Shown: positions 8,281 to 18,700, counted from the stretch's first letter. The stretch is 36,498 nt of DNA from Clostridiales bacterium (GCA_015056395.1 SVGK01000003.1:1-36498), one strand, 5' to 3'. A program made the numbers and translations. Notes: generated by a model from the sequence alone, not told the origin.

Positions 8281-9317
8281 GGCGGCCTCCCAGACACTCG
8301 TTCACGGCGCTGCTGCTGACGTACATGGCGTTCGTGCTGGTGGTGTCGAGCCTGCTGGCGGGCGGCTTCTACCTGGTATTCTTCCTGCTGGGGCTGGTGC
8401 CCGCGTTCCTGCTCACGCACATGGGCGGGCCAGCCATCGTGGTGGTCATGCTGATATTCTTCGCGCTGACCATATCCATGCCGCTGGGGCGCATGCGGCT
8501 CAGGCCTCTCGACGAGATCGCCAACGCCATGTCGCGCGTGGCGGAGGGCGACTTTGACGTGCGCGTGGACGAGACGGGGCTGGAGGGCGACGTGGGACAG
8601 CTGGCGCACTCGTTCAACGACATGGCGGAGGAGCTGGGCAGCATAGAGATGTTCCGCACGGACTTCATCAACAACTTCTCGCACGAGTTCAAGACGCCCA
8701 TCGTGTCCATACGCGGCTTCGCCAAGCAGCTGGAGCGCGACGACCTGACCGAGGAACAGCGCCGGGAGTACGCGTCCATCATCGTGACCGAGTCCGAACG
8801 CCTTGCGAACATGTCTTCGAACGTGCTGCTGTTGAGCAAGCTCGAGAACCAGCAGATCGTCGCGGACAAGCAGCTGTATTCGCTGGACGAACAGCTCAGG
8901 CGGTCCATACTGCTGCTCGAAAAGCAGTGGAGCGCGAAGGAGCTGGAGCTGGATCTGGATCTGGACGAGGTCGATTACCTGGGCAATGAAGAGATGATGA
9001 GCCACGTGTGGGTGAACCTGCTGGGCAACGCGATCAAGTTCTCGCCGCAGGGCGGCACGCTGCACATCGCCTGCCACAGGCAGCCGCAGGGCATCGTCGT
9101 GACCGTGCGCGACCACGGCGAGGGCATGACCGAGGAGGTGCAGGCGCGCATATTCGAAAAGTTCTATCAGGGCGACACGGCGCACGCGCAGCAGGGCAAC
9201 GGCCTGGGGCTGTCGCTTGTGAAGCGCATCGTGGACCTCTGCCATGGCCGCGTCGAGGTGCACAGCCGCGTGGGAGAGGGGACGGAATTCACCGTGGTGC
9301 TGCCAAATGAGAGGTAA
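8277..9317 (+). CDS. Membrane sensor histidine kinase, HAMP-HisKA-HATPase
   Basis: A 346-residue partner of the upstream regulator, starting inside its stop codon (ATGA). Two hydrophobic segments (about 9-45 and 50-70) are separated by hardly any external loop, so it probably senses a membrane or internal signal. HAMP follows (RPLDEIANAMSRVAEGDFDVRV), then the H-box NFSHEFKTP with His136. The N-box is NLLGNAIKFS, and the G boxes are DHGEGM and GNGLGLSL. The absence of a sizeable sensor domain resembles short intramembrane-sensing kinases of Gram-positives. Signal unknown. Confidence 0.92.
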   Translation: MRRPPRHSFTALLLTYMAFVLVVSSLLAGGFYLVFFLLGLVPAFLLTHMGGPAIVVVMLIFFALTISMPLGRMRLRPLDEIANAMSRVAEGDFDVRVDETGLEGDVGQLAHSFNDMAEELGSIEMFRTDFINNFSHEFKTPIVSIRGFAKQLERDDLTEEQRREYASIIVTESERLANMSSNVLLLSKLENQQIVADKQLYSLDEQLRRSILLLEKQWSAKELELDLDLDEVDYLGNEEMMSHVWVNLLGNAIKFSPQGGTLHIACHRQPQGIVVTVRDHGEGMTEEVQARIFEKFYQGDTAHAQQGNGLGLSLVKRIVDLCHGRVEVHSRVGEGTEFTVVLPNER

Positions 9318-9343
9318 TTCAGAATTCAGAATTAAGAATCAAT
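9318..9343. repeat. Solo copy of the AATTCAGAATTAAG repeat
   Basis: Twenty-two bases at 9322-9343 are identical to 7171-7192 in the MITE-like element, directly after the kinase stop. The rest of 9344-9416 holds a GC-rich imperfect hairpin (around 9357-9386) and no gene. Confidence 0.6.
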
Positions 9344-9416
9344 AGCTTACGAATGCCGCTGCGACGCAGGCGCTGTCGCGGCGGCGCTTTCTATGATGTC
9401 AAAGGCTGCGTTCATC

Positions 9417-9445
9417 TTGCAAAACTGCGGGCGTTGTGATAGAAT
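9417..9445 (+). promoter_or_regulatory. Extended -10 promoter for the EF-hand/LRR protein
   Basis: TTGCAA (9417-9422), a 17-bp spacer, then TGA-TAGAAT with -10 at 9440-9445. It leaves an untranslated leader of about 90 bases before the ATG at 9543. Confidence 0.6.
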
Positions 9446-9542
9446 GTTCATAAGATGATAACATACGCGCACGGACCGACCGAACGATGCTCTTTAAGGA
9501 TCTGACGATGCGACCGCCATCCGATCAGGGGAGGAAGGACCC

Positions 9543-12512
9543 ATGAAAAGGACATTGCTTTTGGCCGCGGCGTTGTTGGCCGCGCTGCTGCTGGGCGTCT
9601 GCGCGCAGGCGGAGACGCAGAAGACCGTATCATCCGTAGCGCTCACCGGCTTTTCGTTCCCGGCGGCGGGCGAATCGGAGGCCGCGAACAGGGCGTCGCT
9701 TTCCGCGCCGACAGGCGCGCTGTACCACATATCCGACAGCGCGTGGTATGAAAACGGCACGGACGGCAAGTATTATAAGATGCAGAACACGACGTTCGTG
9801 AAGGGCAGAGACTACTATCTGAAGATCTGGGTCTTCACCGACTATCCGAACGCATTCACGGATCACGCTGGAGCCTCCGTCGACGGGATCTACTACAACG
9901 TCGAGCGACCGGGGGACGAGAGGTGTATGGTCGTCAAGATCGCGAACATAGTGCCGCACGACCCGTACACGATCGATTCCACGCGCTTTCCCAACGTGGT
10001 ATTCCGCAATTACGTGATTTCGCATTGCGACACGAACGGCAACGGCATACTGGACTATCGGGAGGCCATGACCGTCGACGAAATGGATCTGAGCGACACA
10101 TCCACGAACCTCGTCTCACTGAAGGGCATAGAGTACTTCCCGCGGCTGACCTCTCTCAACGTGAGCGGCAACAAGGTGAACAGCCTGAACGGCAATTTCG
10201 ATCTGAGCAACAACACGTGGCTCGAGGAGCTCATCTGCGACCATAATAATCTGGACTCCATCGACGTCAGCGGGCTTATATACTTGAAAAAGCTGGTCTG
10301 CGAGGCGAACCCGCTCAATACGCTGGACGTTACCAAGAACACGAGGCTCACGTATCTCAACTGCACGAATACGGTGCTGAGCGCGCTGGATGTGACGCGC
10401 AATACGCAGCTGGAGACGCTGTACTGTGCACTGAACCGCCTGACCACGATCGACCTGAGCCGCAACACGAAGCTCAGCAGAGTCAAGGTAGAGTACAACG
10501 ACCTGGCCCGGCTGGACATCTCCGCCTGCCCTAAGCTTGTGGATGTGGTGATCAACGGCACCAGTTCGATACTGGGAAGCTCCACGCTCATCTATTCCGC
10601 GGACGACGGATCCCTGTATCTGCCGACGGATACCGAGCTCTACTACGGCGAGGGCGTCGCCGTCAACAACCGGAACTTCCCGGACTACAAGTTCCGCAGG
10701 TATGTCCAGCAGAACATCGACACGGACGGCGACAACCTGCTGAGCGACGCCGAGATCGAGGCGGTGACGGAGCTCAGGCTGACCAGCGCGGGCATCGGGG
10801 ACATGACGGGCGTGGGATATTTCACCGCGCTCAAGAAGCTGTATGTGGGGGACAACGCCCTGACGGCTTTGGATCTGAGCAAGAACACGCTTCTGGAGTT
10901 CGTCAGTTGTTCGAACAATCAGCTGACGGACCTGGATACCTGGCGCCTGACGAACCTGCGCATGCTATTCTGCTATGACAACCAGATCACATCGCTGACG
11001 CTTTCGAACAACAAGCTGCTGGAGCAGCTGGACGTTGACAACAATGGCATACAGACGCTCGACATCAGCTACAACGGCGTGCTGTGGCAGCTGTACGCAA
11101 ACGGGAACGGGCTCAGATACCTCTACTTCCCGTCATATTCGCAGCTTTCGGAGGTGTCGCTGACCGGGAACGACATAGGCGTCCTGAACCTGACCAGATG
11201 CCCGATATTGAGACAGATCGTCGGAGACGGCGAGAGGTCGGACAACACCGACGGCACCGTCTCCTACGAAGGTCCTGCCGACCAGCAGGGGCATTCCATA
11301 GGCTATCTGTATGTGGACGCCGATACGGAGGTCACGGGCACGGGCCTGGTCCCGCTGGACGCGGAGCATTTCCCGGACGCAAAACTGCGGACCTTCCTCG
11401 ACGACAAGGACAACGACTTTGACCAGAACAAGGACCACATGCTGAGCCCCAGGGAGATCGGCAGGACGGAGGAACTGGAGATCTGCGGCCTGGAGATCGA
11501 GGACCTGACGGGCATCGAGGTGTTCACGAATCTGTACTATCTGAACATCGAAGGCAACCCCGTCGACGGCGCTTTGGACATCACGCCGTTCGAGGAGCTC
11601 ACGAGCCTGTATATGTCCGAGACCGACATCACGGATGTTGGATACGACCCCAATGCCGTGAAGCTCGAGACCGTGTCCTGTGCGAACATCGGCACGGACG
11701 ACCTGTCATGGCTGCGCGGACTGCGGGATCTGAAGGAACTCGATCTGAGCTATTCTTCCGCCGCCCCGGACCTGACGGTGCTCGACGACCTGCCGGATCT
11801 GAAAATACTGCGGCTCAACCGGTGTCACCTGAACGATCCTGAGGCGCTCGGGCGGCATATCTCGCACTGGCTCAGCGAGCTCTATATCGACGATAACCCG
11901 CTGAACGGCGCGCTCGACCTCGGACACTGTGATGAACTCGACAGGCTCGACGCGGTGAACTGCGGGCTGACAGCGGTCAAGCTGTCCGGTTCGGGCTACC
12001 TCGACGTGGTCAGGCTCCACCGCAACAGCTTAAGGCAGCTCTGGATCCCGGATTGCGGTGCGCGCGGCGCCTATCTGCACGGCACGCTGAGCGGCACTGA
12101 TATCAACACGTGGTCGAGCGGGATCGACGGCTACCACTGCGTCTCTGTCGACAAGAGCGTGATGATCGTGACGGACGATCCCGAGGATTTCGAATACATC
12201 GAGAATGTATCCTACTATCCGACGGATGCGGAGACGATCGGCGAGAGCGCCTTCGAAGGTACGTCCGTCGCAGTCATCTGGGGGAAGCAAAACTCGAATC
12301 CCAACCCACACGTCAAGACGATCGGCAAGCGCGCGTTCGCGGACTGCGAAGATCTCGTGCTGATCGAGATCCCCTACGACACGACGTCGATCGCGTCGGA
12401 CGCCTTCGCGGGCAGCGACGGCGTGCACATCTTCGGACAGTTCGGGAGCAAGGCGATGTGGTACGCGTACGACCACGGGATACCGTTCATCGTCGACACG
12501 CCGTTCTTATGA
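9543..12512 (+). CDS. Secreted surface protein with three EF-hand plus leucine-rich-repeat modules
   Basis: A 989-residue exported protein. The signal peptide is MKRTLLLAAALLAALLLGVCAQA, followed by about 140 residues of unrecognised N-terminal domain. Three modules of about 230 residues follow. Each opens with an FP-x-x-x-FR-x-(Y/F) helix and a 12-residue calcium-type EF loop: DTNGNGILDYRE at 163, DTDGDNLLSDAE at 393, DQNKDHMLSPRE at 627. Each then runs into LRRs (repeats such as LTSLNVSGNKVNSL, LEELICDHNNLDSI, LTYLNCTNTVLSAL). The C-terminus changes to BspA-type LRR_5 (TIGESAFEG, TIGKRAFADCEDLVLIEIP). No LPXTG or membrane anchor is seen, so it may be released or held non-covalently. The RBS is GGGGAGGAAGG. 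Role unknown; adhesion or glycan binding is a guess. Confidence 0.85.
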   Translation: MKRTLLLAAALLAALLLGVCAQAETQKTVSSVALTGFSFPAAGESEAANRASLSAPTGALYHISDSAWYENGTDGKYYKMQNTTFVKGRDYYLKIWVFTDYPNAFTDHAGASVDGIYYNVERPGDERCMVVKIANIVPHDPYTIDSTRFPNVVFRNYVISHCDTNGNGILDYREAMTVDEMDLSDTSTNLVSLKGIEYFPRLTSLNVSGNKVNSLNGNFDLSNNTWLEELICDHNNLDSIDVSGLIYLKKLVCEANPLNTLDVTKNTRLTYLNCTNTVLSALDVTRNTQLETLYCALNRLTTIDLSRNTKLSRVKVEYNDLARLDISACPKLVDVVINGTSSILGSSTLIYSADDGSLYLPTDTELYYGEGVAVNNRNFPDYKFRRYVQQNIDTDGDNLLSDAEIEAVTELRLTSAGIGDMTGVGYFTALKKLYVGDNALTALDLSKNTLLEFVSCSNNQLTDLDTWRLTNLRMLFCYDNQITSLTLSNNKLLEQLDVDNNGIQTLDISYNGVLWQLYANGNGLRYLYFPSYSQLSEVSLTGNDIGVLNLTRCPILRQIVGDGERSDNTDGTVSYEGPADQQGHSIGYLYVDADTEVTGTGLVPLDAEHFPDAKLRTFLDDKDNDFDQNKDHMLSPREIGRTEELEICGLEIEDLTGIEVFTNLYYLNIEGNPVDGALDITPFEELTSLYMSETDITDVGYDPNAVKLETVSCANIGTDDLSWLRGLRDLKELDLSYSSAAPDLTVLDDLPDLKILRLNRCHLNDPEALGRHISHWLSELYIDDNPLNGALDLGHCDELDRLDAVNCGLTAVKLSGSGYLDVVRLHRNSLRQLWIPDCGARGAYLHGTLSGTDINTWSSGIDGYHCVSVDKSVMIVTDDPEDFEYIENVSYYPTDAETIGESAFEGTSVAVIWGKQNSNPNPHVKTIGKRAFADCEDLVLIEIPYDTTSIASDAFAGSDGVHIFGQFGSKAMWYAYDHGIPFIVDTPFL

Positions 12513-12524
12513 CAGACGCGCATG

Positions 12525-12560
12525 ACAGGGGGGCGGCCTCGAAAGAGGCCGCCCCCCTGT
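12525..12560. terminator. Bidirectional hairpin between convergent genes
   Basis: A perfect 16-bp stem (12525-12540 with 12545-12560) closed by a GAAA tetraloop, between the convergent LRR gene and pyk. There is no T tract on either side, but position and strength favour termination for both. Confidence 0.75.
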
Positions 12561-12578
12561 TGCAGTGTCCCGCCCGGT

Positions 12579-13991
12579 TCAGATCACCTCGACCTTGATC
12601 AGGTTCGTGTTGCCCGACCTTCCGTTGGGTATGCCGCCGGTGATCACGATCTTGTCGCCGGGCTGCAGTTTGAGCTTTTCGCGCGCGACCTGCGTCGCCA
12701 CGAAGAACAGCACGTCCGTGGAGTTGTACTCCGCGCTGAGCGCCGGTATCACGCCGAACGACAGCGCCAGCTTGCGCATGGTGGATTCGGACGTGGTGAT
12801 GCCTATGATGTCCACCGGCGGGCGGAAGCGCGATATCATGCGCGCCGTGCCGCCGGACAGCGAGCAGGCTACGATGGCCTTCGCGCCTATGTCTATGGCC
12901 ATCTGGCACGTAGCGTGCGATATGGCGTCGACGGTGTTGTGCGTGATGAACGCCGTGTCGTGGAAGCGCGCGGCGTAGTCGATCTCGTTCTCGGTCGCCT
13001 CGGCGATCTTCGCCATCACGGCCACGGACTCCACGGGGTACTGGCCCGCCGCCGTCTCGCCGGAGAGCATGATGGCGCTGGTGCCGTCGTACACGGCGTT
13101 CGCCACGTCGCTGATCTCGGCGCGCGTGGGGCGCGGGTTGTGTATCATGGATTCGAGCATCTCCGTGGCGGTGATCACGCGCTTGCCGATCATGCGGCAC
13201 TTCGTGATCAGCTTCTTCTGCACGGCGGGCAGGTGCTCGTAGGGGATCTCCACGCCCATGTCGCCGCGGCCGATCATGATGCCCTCACACATGGTGCATA
13301 TATCCTCGACGTTGTCTATGCCGGACTGGTTCTCGAGCTTTGCGATCAGCGCGATGTGGCTGCCGCCGTGCTCGTCCAGGAACGTGCGCACGTCCACGAG
13401 GTCCTGCCTGCGCGACACGAACGAGCAGGCGACGTAATCCACGCCCTGCTCTATGCCGAACAGCAGGTCCTGCTTGTCGACCTCGCTCAGGTAGACCTGA
13501 TTGAGCACCTTGCCGGGGAAGGACATGCTCTTGCGGTTGCTCAGCTCGCCGCCTATGGCGACGGTGCAGCGTATCTCGCCGTTCTCGATCTCGTCCACGT
13601 CCAGCGCCAAAAGCCCGTTGTTCAGAAGCACCCTGTCGCCGGGCGCCAGGTCGTCGGCCAGGCCCGCGTAGTTGACGGAGACGCACTTCTCGCAGCCCAC
13701 CACATCGTCCACGCACAGCGTGAACCTGTCGCCCTCCTTCAGCATGACCTTGCCGTGTTCGAAGGTCTTGATGCGGTACTCCGGGCCCTTCGTGTCGAGC
13801 ATGATCGCGATGGACGTGCCCAGCGCCTCACGCACGCGCTTCACGGCGTCCATCTTCTCCTTGTGCTCCGGGTATGTGCCGTGGGAAAAGTTGATGCGGG
13901 CGACGTTCATGCCCGCCCTGGCCATGGCCGTCAGCGTCTCTTCGGAAGCGCTCGCCGGCCCTATCGTACAGATGATCTTTGTTTTGCGCAT
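12579..13991 (-). CDS. pyk: Pyruvate kinase
   Basis: Cytosolic glycolytic enzyme converting phosphoenolpyruvate and ADP to pyruvate and ATP. 470 residues. Visible: the N-terminal RKTKIICTIGPAS and NVARINFSHG motifs, LDTKGPE (substrate loop), the catalytic lysine region IALIAKLENQSGI, GDMGVEIP, and the signature ATEMLESMIHNPRPTRAE. Next come DGTSAIMLSGETAAG and a C-terminal allosteric domain ending GGIPNGRSGNTNLIKVEVI. It has no extra C-terminal PEP-utiliser domain such as Bacillus pyruvate kinases carry. The RBS is GGGAGGG, 7 bases from the ATG. Confidence 0.97.
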   Translation of the reverse strand: MRKTKIICTIGPASASEETLTAMARAGMNVARINFSHGTYPEHKEKMDAVKRVREALGTSIAIMLDTKGPEYRIKTFEHGKVMLKEGDRFTLCVDDVVGCEKCVSVNYAGLADDLAPGDRVLLNNGLLALDVDEIENGEIRCTVAIGGELSNRKSMSFPGKVLNQVYLSEVDKQDLLFGIEQGVDYVACSFVSRRQDLVDVRTFLDEHGGSHIALIAKLENQSGIDNVEDICTMCEGIMIGRGDMGVEIPYEHLPAVQKKLITKCRMIGKRVITATEMLESMIHNPRPTRAEISDVANAVYDGTSAIMLSGETAAGQYPVESVAVMAKIAEATENEIDYAARFHDTAFITHNTVDAISHATCQMAIDIGAKAIVACSLSGGTARMISRFRPPVDIIGITTSESTMRKLALSFGVIPALSAEYNSTDVLFFVATQVAREKLKLQPGDKIVITGGIPNGRSGNTNLIKVEVI

Positions 13992-14014
13992 AGGAAAACC
14001 CTCCCTTTGACATC

Positions 14015-14043
14015 ATTGTATCATATCGCATAATGCAAGTAAA
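14015..14043 (-). promoter_or_regulatory. pyk promoter
   Basis: Read on the minus strand: TTTACT (14043-14038), a 17-bp spacer, and TACAAT (14020-14015) preceded by TGA as an extended -10. It lies directly upstream of the pyk ribosome site. Confidence 0.6.
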
Positions 14044-14124
14044 GCCGATCATGCGCCAAAACGGCGGAAGATTTTTGCCAACTGTCGATATTTGATGCAG
14101 GAATTTAAAACAATTCGACAAAGC

Positions 14125-14153
14125 TTGACGTGAATGAAATATGATGTTATACT
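14125..14153 (+). promoter_or_regulatory. Promoter for the small membrane/secreted protein genes
   Basis: TTGACG (14125-14130), a 17-bp spacer, and TATACT (14148-14153) preceded by TGT as an extended -10. It is divergent from the pyk promoter. Confidence 0.65.
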
Positions 14154-14217
14154 GGTTGACACGCATCTTAACGGAGCGTGATGAACGACGGTTCCGTCGA
14201 TTTGAGGAGGCAACGGC

Positions 14218-14568
14218 ATGGGAGCGGTGATAAAGACATTGGCAGGCGTATTGATGGTCGTGGGCGCGGTCGCGTGTGCCATTTGTTTTTGCGTAGGGCT
14301 GAACAACTATAACGAAGACAAGGACTATATGGAATACGCCTCGGTCTACGGCGGATCCTACTACACATCCCTTGAAAGCGCCGGAAACAACGCCTATGCT
14401 GGGAAGATGATGATGATCTACAGCGGGGTAGGCGTCATAGGCTCCATCGTGGGCGGGCTGCCTCTCTATTGGTTCGGCTGCCTGTTCGAGCACGTCGAGG
14501 CGATACGCAGCGCGGTGGAAGATAACAGGCGAAAGCTGGAGATACTGCAAAAAAACGCGGAGGCATGA
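14218..14568 (+). CDS. Small two-helix membrane protein, unknown function
   Basis: A 116-residue protein I do not recognise. Two hydrophobic segments (about 5-27 and 68-90) flank a polar loop rich in Asn, Tyr and Asp. The C-terminal tail (HVEAIRSAVEDNRRKLEILQ) is a likely amphipathic or coiled helix in the cytoplasm. AGGAGG lies 7 bases before the ATG and a good promoter stands upstream, so it is likely expressed. It is first in a run of three genes with two secreted proteins. Function not assigned. Confidence 0.7.
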   Translation: MGAVIKTLAGVLMVVGAVACAICFCVGLNNYNEDKDYMEYASVYGGSYYTSLESAGNNAYAGKMMMIYSGVGVIGSIVGGLPLYWFGCLFEHVEAIRSAVEDNRRKLEILQKNAEA

Positions 14569-14641
14569 ATGCTGCATAAAGAGGGGAGGGAGACCTGCGA
14601 CCGAACGACGGACATGGGACCATGGATGAAGGAGGGACGAC

Positions 14642-15118
14642 ATGAAGAGACGGTTACTGGTTGTGGTGGTGTGCCTGTTGCTGCTTAACGCGCTGGGCGC
14701 CTTTGCGGAGGAGGGCATGAGCGACCTCACGTATTTCCAGAGCATGATGATGGAGTCCGTTTCGAGCCAGCTGACCTCGGCGACGGATCTGACGCTGGCG
14801 GAGCGCAACCGCGCGACGCTGGCCGCGCTTTTGACGCTTGAATACTATTACCAGGACAACAGCCGCGAGATCGACTATTCAAAGCCGATATTCGTGGGGA
14901 AGAAGGACGCCACGGCCTCATGCGCCTTTGCCGTGGGCGATGACTACGTGGTGGTGATGTTCCAGATGCACCCGACGACGACCTGCTATGGCAGGATCTA
15001 CGACTGCGATCCCGTCAAGGCGCGCATCTCCATGGAGATGGCCAGCGACGAGGCGTGGCCGGTCTCGATCGACCTGTACAACGAGATGCTGGCCGAGGTC
15101 GTCGACCAGATCTCGTGA
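14642..15118 (+). CDS. Secreted protein of unknown function
   Basis: A 158-residue exported protein. The signal peptide MKRRLLVVVVCLLLLNALGAFA ends at AFA-EEG. The mature part has a helical first half and a beta-rich second half (ASCAFAVGDDYVVVMFQM, TTTCYGRIYDC) with three cysteines. AAGGAGGG lies 6 bases upstream of the ATG. It ends 17 bp before the peptidoglycan-binding gene, with which it is surely co-transcribed. No family recognised; a cell-envelope role is inferred only from the neighbour. Confidence 0.7.
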   Translation: MKRRLLVVVVCLLLLNALGAFAEEGMSDLTYFQSMMMESVSSQLTSATDLTLAERNRATLAALLTLEYYYQDNSREIDYSKPIFVGKKDATASCAFAVGDDYVVVMFQMHPTTTCYGRIYDCDPVKARISMEMASDEAWPVSIDLYNEMLAEVVDQIS

Positions 15119-15135
15119 AGAACGGAGGGAACGCG

Positions 15136-15711
15136 ATGAGGATATCCATACGCCTGTTGGCCGCGCTGCTGGCGGTCATGACATGCATCTCGTGCATCGC
15201 TTTTTCGGAAACGACCTACACGCAGCTCTCGGAGGGCATGCAGGGCGACGACGTGCTGAAGCTCCAGAACAAGCTTGCGTCGATGTACTACAACCCGGGC
15301 AAGGCAAACGGCACATACACCGAACAGACCAAGTGGGCGGTCGCCTCGTTCCAGAAGCTCAACGGCCTCGAGGTGACCGGCGTGGCGGACCCGCACACGC
15401 TGGAGGTGCTGTATTCCGCAAGCGCCGTCGCGGCGCCGTCACCGGCGCCCACGCCCGTGCCCACGCCGAAGCCTACGAAGAAGCCCGAGCCGAGCCTGCT
15501 GTCGGCGTCCGACTGCAAGTACATCGCCGAGGGCTATGTCTACAGCCGGTACGGCTTCGTGAGCATCATCATGGAGGATGTGGACACGGACAACAAGTAC
15601 GCCTACGTGGCCATCACGTATTCCACGGGCGCGTGGAGCTACGGCGCGGTCGTCGTCGTGGTCGACCGCAAGACTGGAAGCGTCGTTTCGACGCGCTCCG
15701 CGCACACCTGA
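15136..15711 (+). CDS. Secreted peptidoglycan-binding (PG_binding_1) protein
   Basis: 191 residues. A signal peptide (about 1-25, with cysteines in TCISCIAFSE) precedes a PG_binding_1 domain at about 28-95: LSEGMQGDDVLKLQNKL, GTYTEQTKWAVASFQ, VTGVADPHTLEVL. A proline/threonine/lysine linker (PSPAPTPVPTPKPTKKP) leads to an unrecognised 65-residue C-terminal beta domain. The start at 15136 has CGGAGGG upstream and opens on the signal peptide; the longer frame upstream overlaps the previous gene. It probably binds cell-wall glycan strands; no catalytic domain is seen. Confidence 0.85.
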   Translation: MRISIRLLAALLAVMTCISCIAFSETTYTQLSEGMQGDDVLKLQNKLASMYYNPGKANGTYTEQTKWAVASFQKLNGLEVTGVADPHTLEVLYSASAVAAPSPAPTPVPTPKPTKKPEPSLLSASDCKYIAEGYVYSRYGFVSIIMEDVDTDNKYAYVAITYSTGAWSYGAVVVVVDRKTGSVVSTRSAHT

Positions 15712-15735
15712 CACGGACGGACACCAAAACAGTGA

Positions 15736-15766
15736 CAGGGCCGGTCCCGGTATGGGATCGGCCCTG
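15736..15766. terminator. Bidirectional hairpin between convergent genes
   Basis: A 13-bp stem with one G-T pair (15736-15748 with 15754-15766) and a 5-base loop, between the PG-binding gene and the convergent Big_2 gene. No strong T tract. Confidence 0.7.
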
Positions 15767-15777
15767 CATGCTTTCGG

Positions 15778-18700
15778 CTATTTCGCGTCGATCACTTCGA
15801 CCTTGATCCTCGCCTTCAGTCCGTTGTCGGTCCTGACCGTGATGGTCGCGCTGCCCTTTTTGACCGCGGTCAAAAGGCCCTTGTTCGACACCGTCGCCAC
15901 GGACTTGCGGCTGGTGGCCCAGCTGAGCGTCGCCCTCGCCGTGGCGGGCCTCAGCATCGCGCCCAGCTGCAGCGTCTGCCCGGCGCGCAGCACCACCTTT
16001 TCCGAGGGCTGCGGCGTGATCGCCAGCGCCTCATACGGGTCCACGACCTCCACGGTGATCGCCGCCTTCTTCTTGTTGGCCGTGGCCACGGTGATCTTCG
16101 CCGTGCCCTTGCGGTAGGCCGTCACCGTGCCCGCGCCGTCGACCGCCGCGACCTTGCTCCTGGAGCTCTTCCACGTGCGCGCGCTCTTTCCGGCCAGCGC
16201 CGGTGTGATCTTCGTCTCGAGCGCGAGCCTTTCGCCCACGTTCATCACGATGCGGTCGCCCTGCTTTATCGCTATGCTCTGCGGCTTGTAGGGATCCTGC
16301 ACGTTCACGGTGAAGGTCGCCTTCTTGCCGTTGGCGGTGGCGGCGGTGATCTTCGCCTTGCCCTCCTTGTGCGCCGTGATCCATCCCGCGTAGTAGCGCT
16401 GGCCGTCGTAGCCGCCGTCCGTCACGCTGACGACCTTGCTGTTGCTGCTCTTCCACGTGACCGTCGTGCGCGCGTCGGAGGGCGAGAGGTACGCAAGCAG
16501 CGCGGTCTTCGTGCCCAGGTCGACCAGCATGCTTTCGCCCTGCCAGATCTTTATGCCCGTTGGCTTGTACGGGTCCACGACCTTGACCCTGATGGTCGCC
16601 TTCTTCCCGTTCTCGGTCTTCACGGTGATCTTCGCCGTGCCTTCTTTGAGCGGCGTCACGACGCCGTCGGCGCTGACACGCGCGACCTTGGGGGCGGAGG
16701 AGGTCCAGGTGAGCCTGCTCCTGGCCAGCGCGGGCTGCATGGTCGCCGTGAGCGAAAGCGTCCTGTCGATGTCGACGGTCGCGCTGCCGCCCTGCGTTAT
16801 GACCACGGACCTGGGCTTTTCCGGTTCGACCACGGTCAGCGTGAACGTCGCAGTCTTTCCGTTGGCGGTCGACAGCGTGACGGCGGTCACGCCCGCCTTC
16901 TTCGCCGTCACCGTGCAGCGGCCGTTCGCGTCGGATGATACGCCCGCCACGCTCTTGTCGCCGGACCGCCACGTGAGCGATGTCAGGGCGTTGGCGGGCT
17001 CGAGCACGGGGTCGAGCGTGAAGCTGTCGCCCACGGCGACTGTCTTTTTGACGCCCTGTTTGACCGATACGGCCGTGGGCTGCCTGTCGGTGATGTTCAC
17101 GGTGACGGTGCACTTGATCCTATTCTCCGTCACGGCGGTGATCTTCGTCGTGCCCACGGCCACGGGTTTGATCAGACCCTTCTGGGAGACCTTCGCCACT
17201 TCCTCGTTCGAGCTCGTCCACGTGAGCTGGGAGGAGGCGGTGTTGGGCGAGAACACGGGCGTCAGCCTGAGCGTCTCCTGCAGGTCGACCGACACCTTGC
17301 CGCCCTGTTTGAAGGACAGCCCTATAGGCCTGTACGGGTCGACGATGTTTATGTGTATGCTCGCCGTCGCGCCGGTGACCGCAGTGACAGTGATGGTCGG
17401 GTTGGCGTATTTGAGCGCCGTCACATAGCCGTCCTTTGTGACCCTCACGGCGTCCACGTCGCCGGTCGCCCTCCAGGTGAACCCAGGTTCGGCGCCCTTG
17501 GGCGTCGCGGTGGCGTGCAGCTGTATGCTCTCGCCCACGTTCATCCTGAAGGGTTCTTTCTCCTTGATCGTGACCTTGCTGATCCACGCGGCGCTGCCCC
17601 GTTCGTGCACGGTCACGTGCAGCGTGTATTTGACGCCGTTGTCCGCCTTGATCACGACGTCCGTCTCGCCCGGCGCTATGCCCTTGACGGTGCCGTCCTT
17701 CGTGACCGTGGCGACGTCCGTGTCCTTCGAGGTCCATTTGATCGGGGCGTTCGCGCTCGCGGGCGTCATGCGCACGTCCAGCATGCGCGCGTCGCCCACG
17801 GCGAGATACAACGCGTGATAAGGCGCGCCGTCGACCCGGTCGACGGGCTCTATGGACGTGGGGCTGATCATGCTGGGATACGTCGCAAGCGGCAGGCCCA
17901 GCGCCTTCAGGTTGCGCCAGGCGCGGCTGTTCTCTGTCGCGTAGATCAGCCTGCAGCCGACCAGCGCGTTCTGATGGTAGACGTGCAGGTCGTCGTTGGC
18001 GATGTATACGGTCGCGTCCGTAAGCCCTGAGAGCGCGCTGTTGCGCACCATTTCAACGGACGCGGGCAGCACGACCTCGGGGAGCTCTATGCTGTCTGCG
18101 ATGAAGCCCTTGGGGATCTCCGTGATGCCTTCCTCGAACGTCAGCGTGAGGTTCCTGCAGCGCTTGAACGCCTTGTCGGCGGCGCACGCCGGATCGATCG
18201 CCCGGGGCACGCGCAGCGTGTGCAGCGACACGCAGTACAGAAACGTCAGCTTGTCCATCCAGAAGTAGTCCATGTCGTCGGCGAACGTGACCTCCATGAG
18301 CGCGCCGCAGTGCTGGAAGGCGCGGTAGCCCAGCGCAAGAGACTTCGACTTGAACGTCGCCCTTTTGAGCCTTCCGCAGTATTCGAAGGCCTTCTGTCCT
18401 ACGCTCGTCACGCTCTTCGGCACCGTGACGGATGTCAGATCGGACTTGGAAAAGCAGAATTCGTCGATCGCCGTGACCGTGTAGCCCGCGATCTTTTCGG
18501 GGATCACGACATCGCTCATGACGGAACAGTTGGTGAGCGTGCAGGTCATGTCGTCGTTGATCCGCGCGTAAAAAAATCCTTCACGGACAAAGCCGTCCGC
18601 GCCCCTGGCCGTGCGGTCCGTGATCTCGTCGTCTTCGGGCGCGGGCACGACCTCCTCGTCGCCCGCATAGATCCACGCGTCGTATTCGCCCTCGGCGAAT

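Noticed and set aside
13828..14808. Minus-strand frame extending pyk upstream to 14808
   Set aside because: Different frame from pyk and antisense to two small genes; the pyk start is fixed by RBS and MRKTKIICTIGP.
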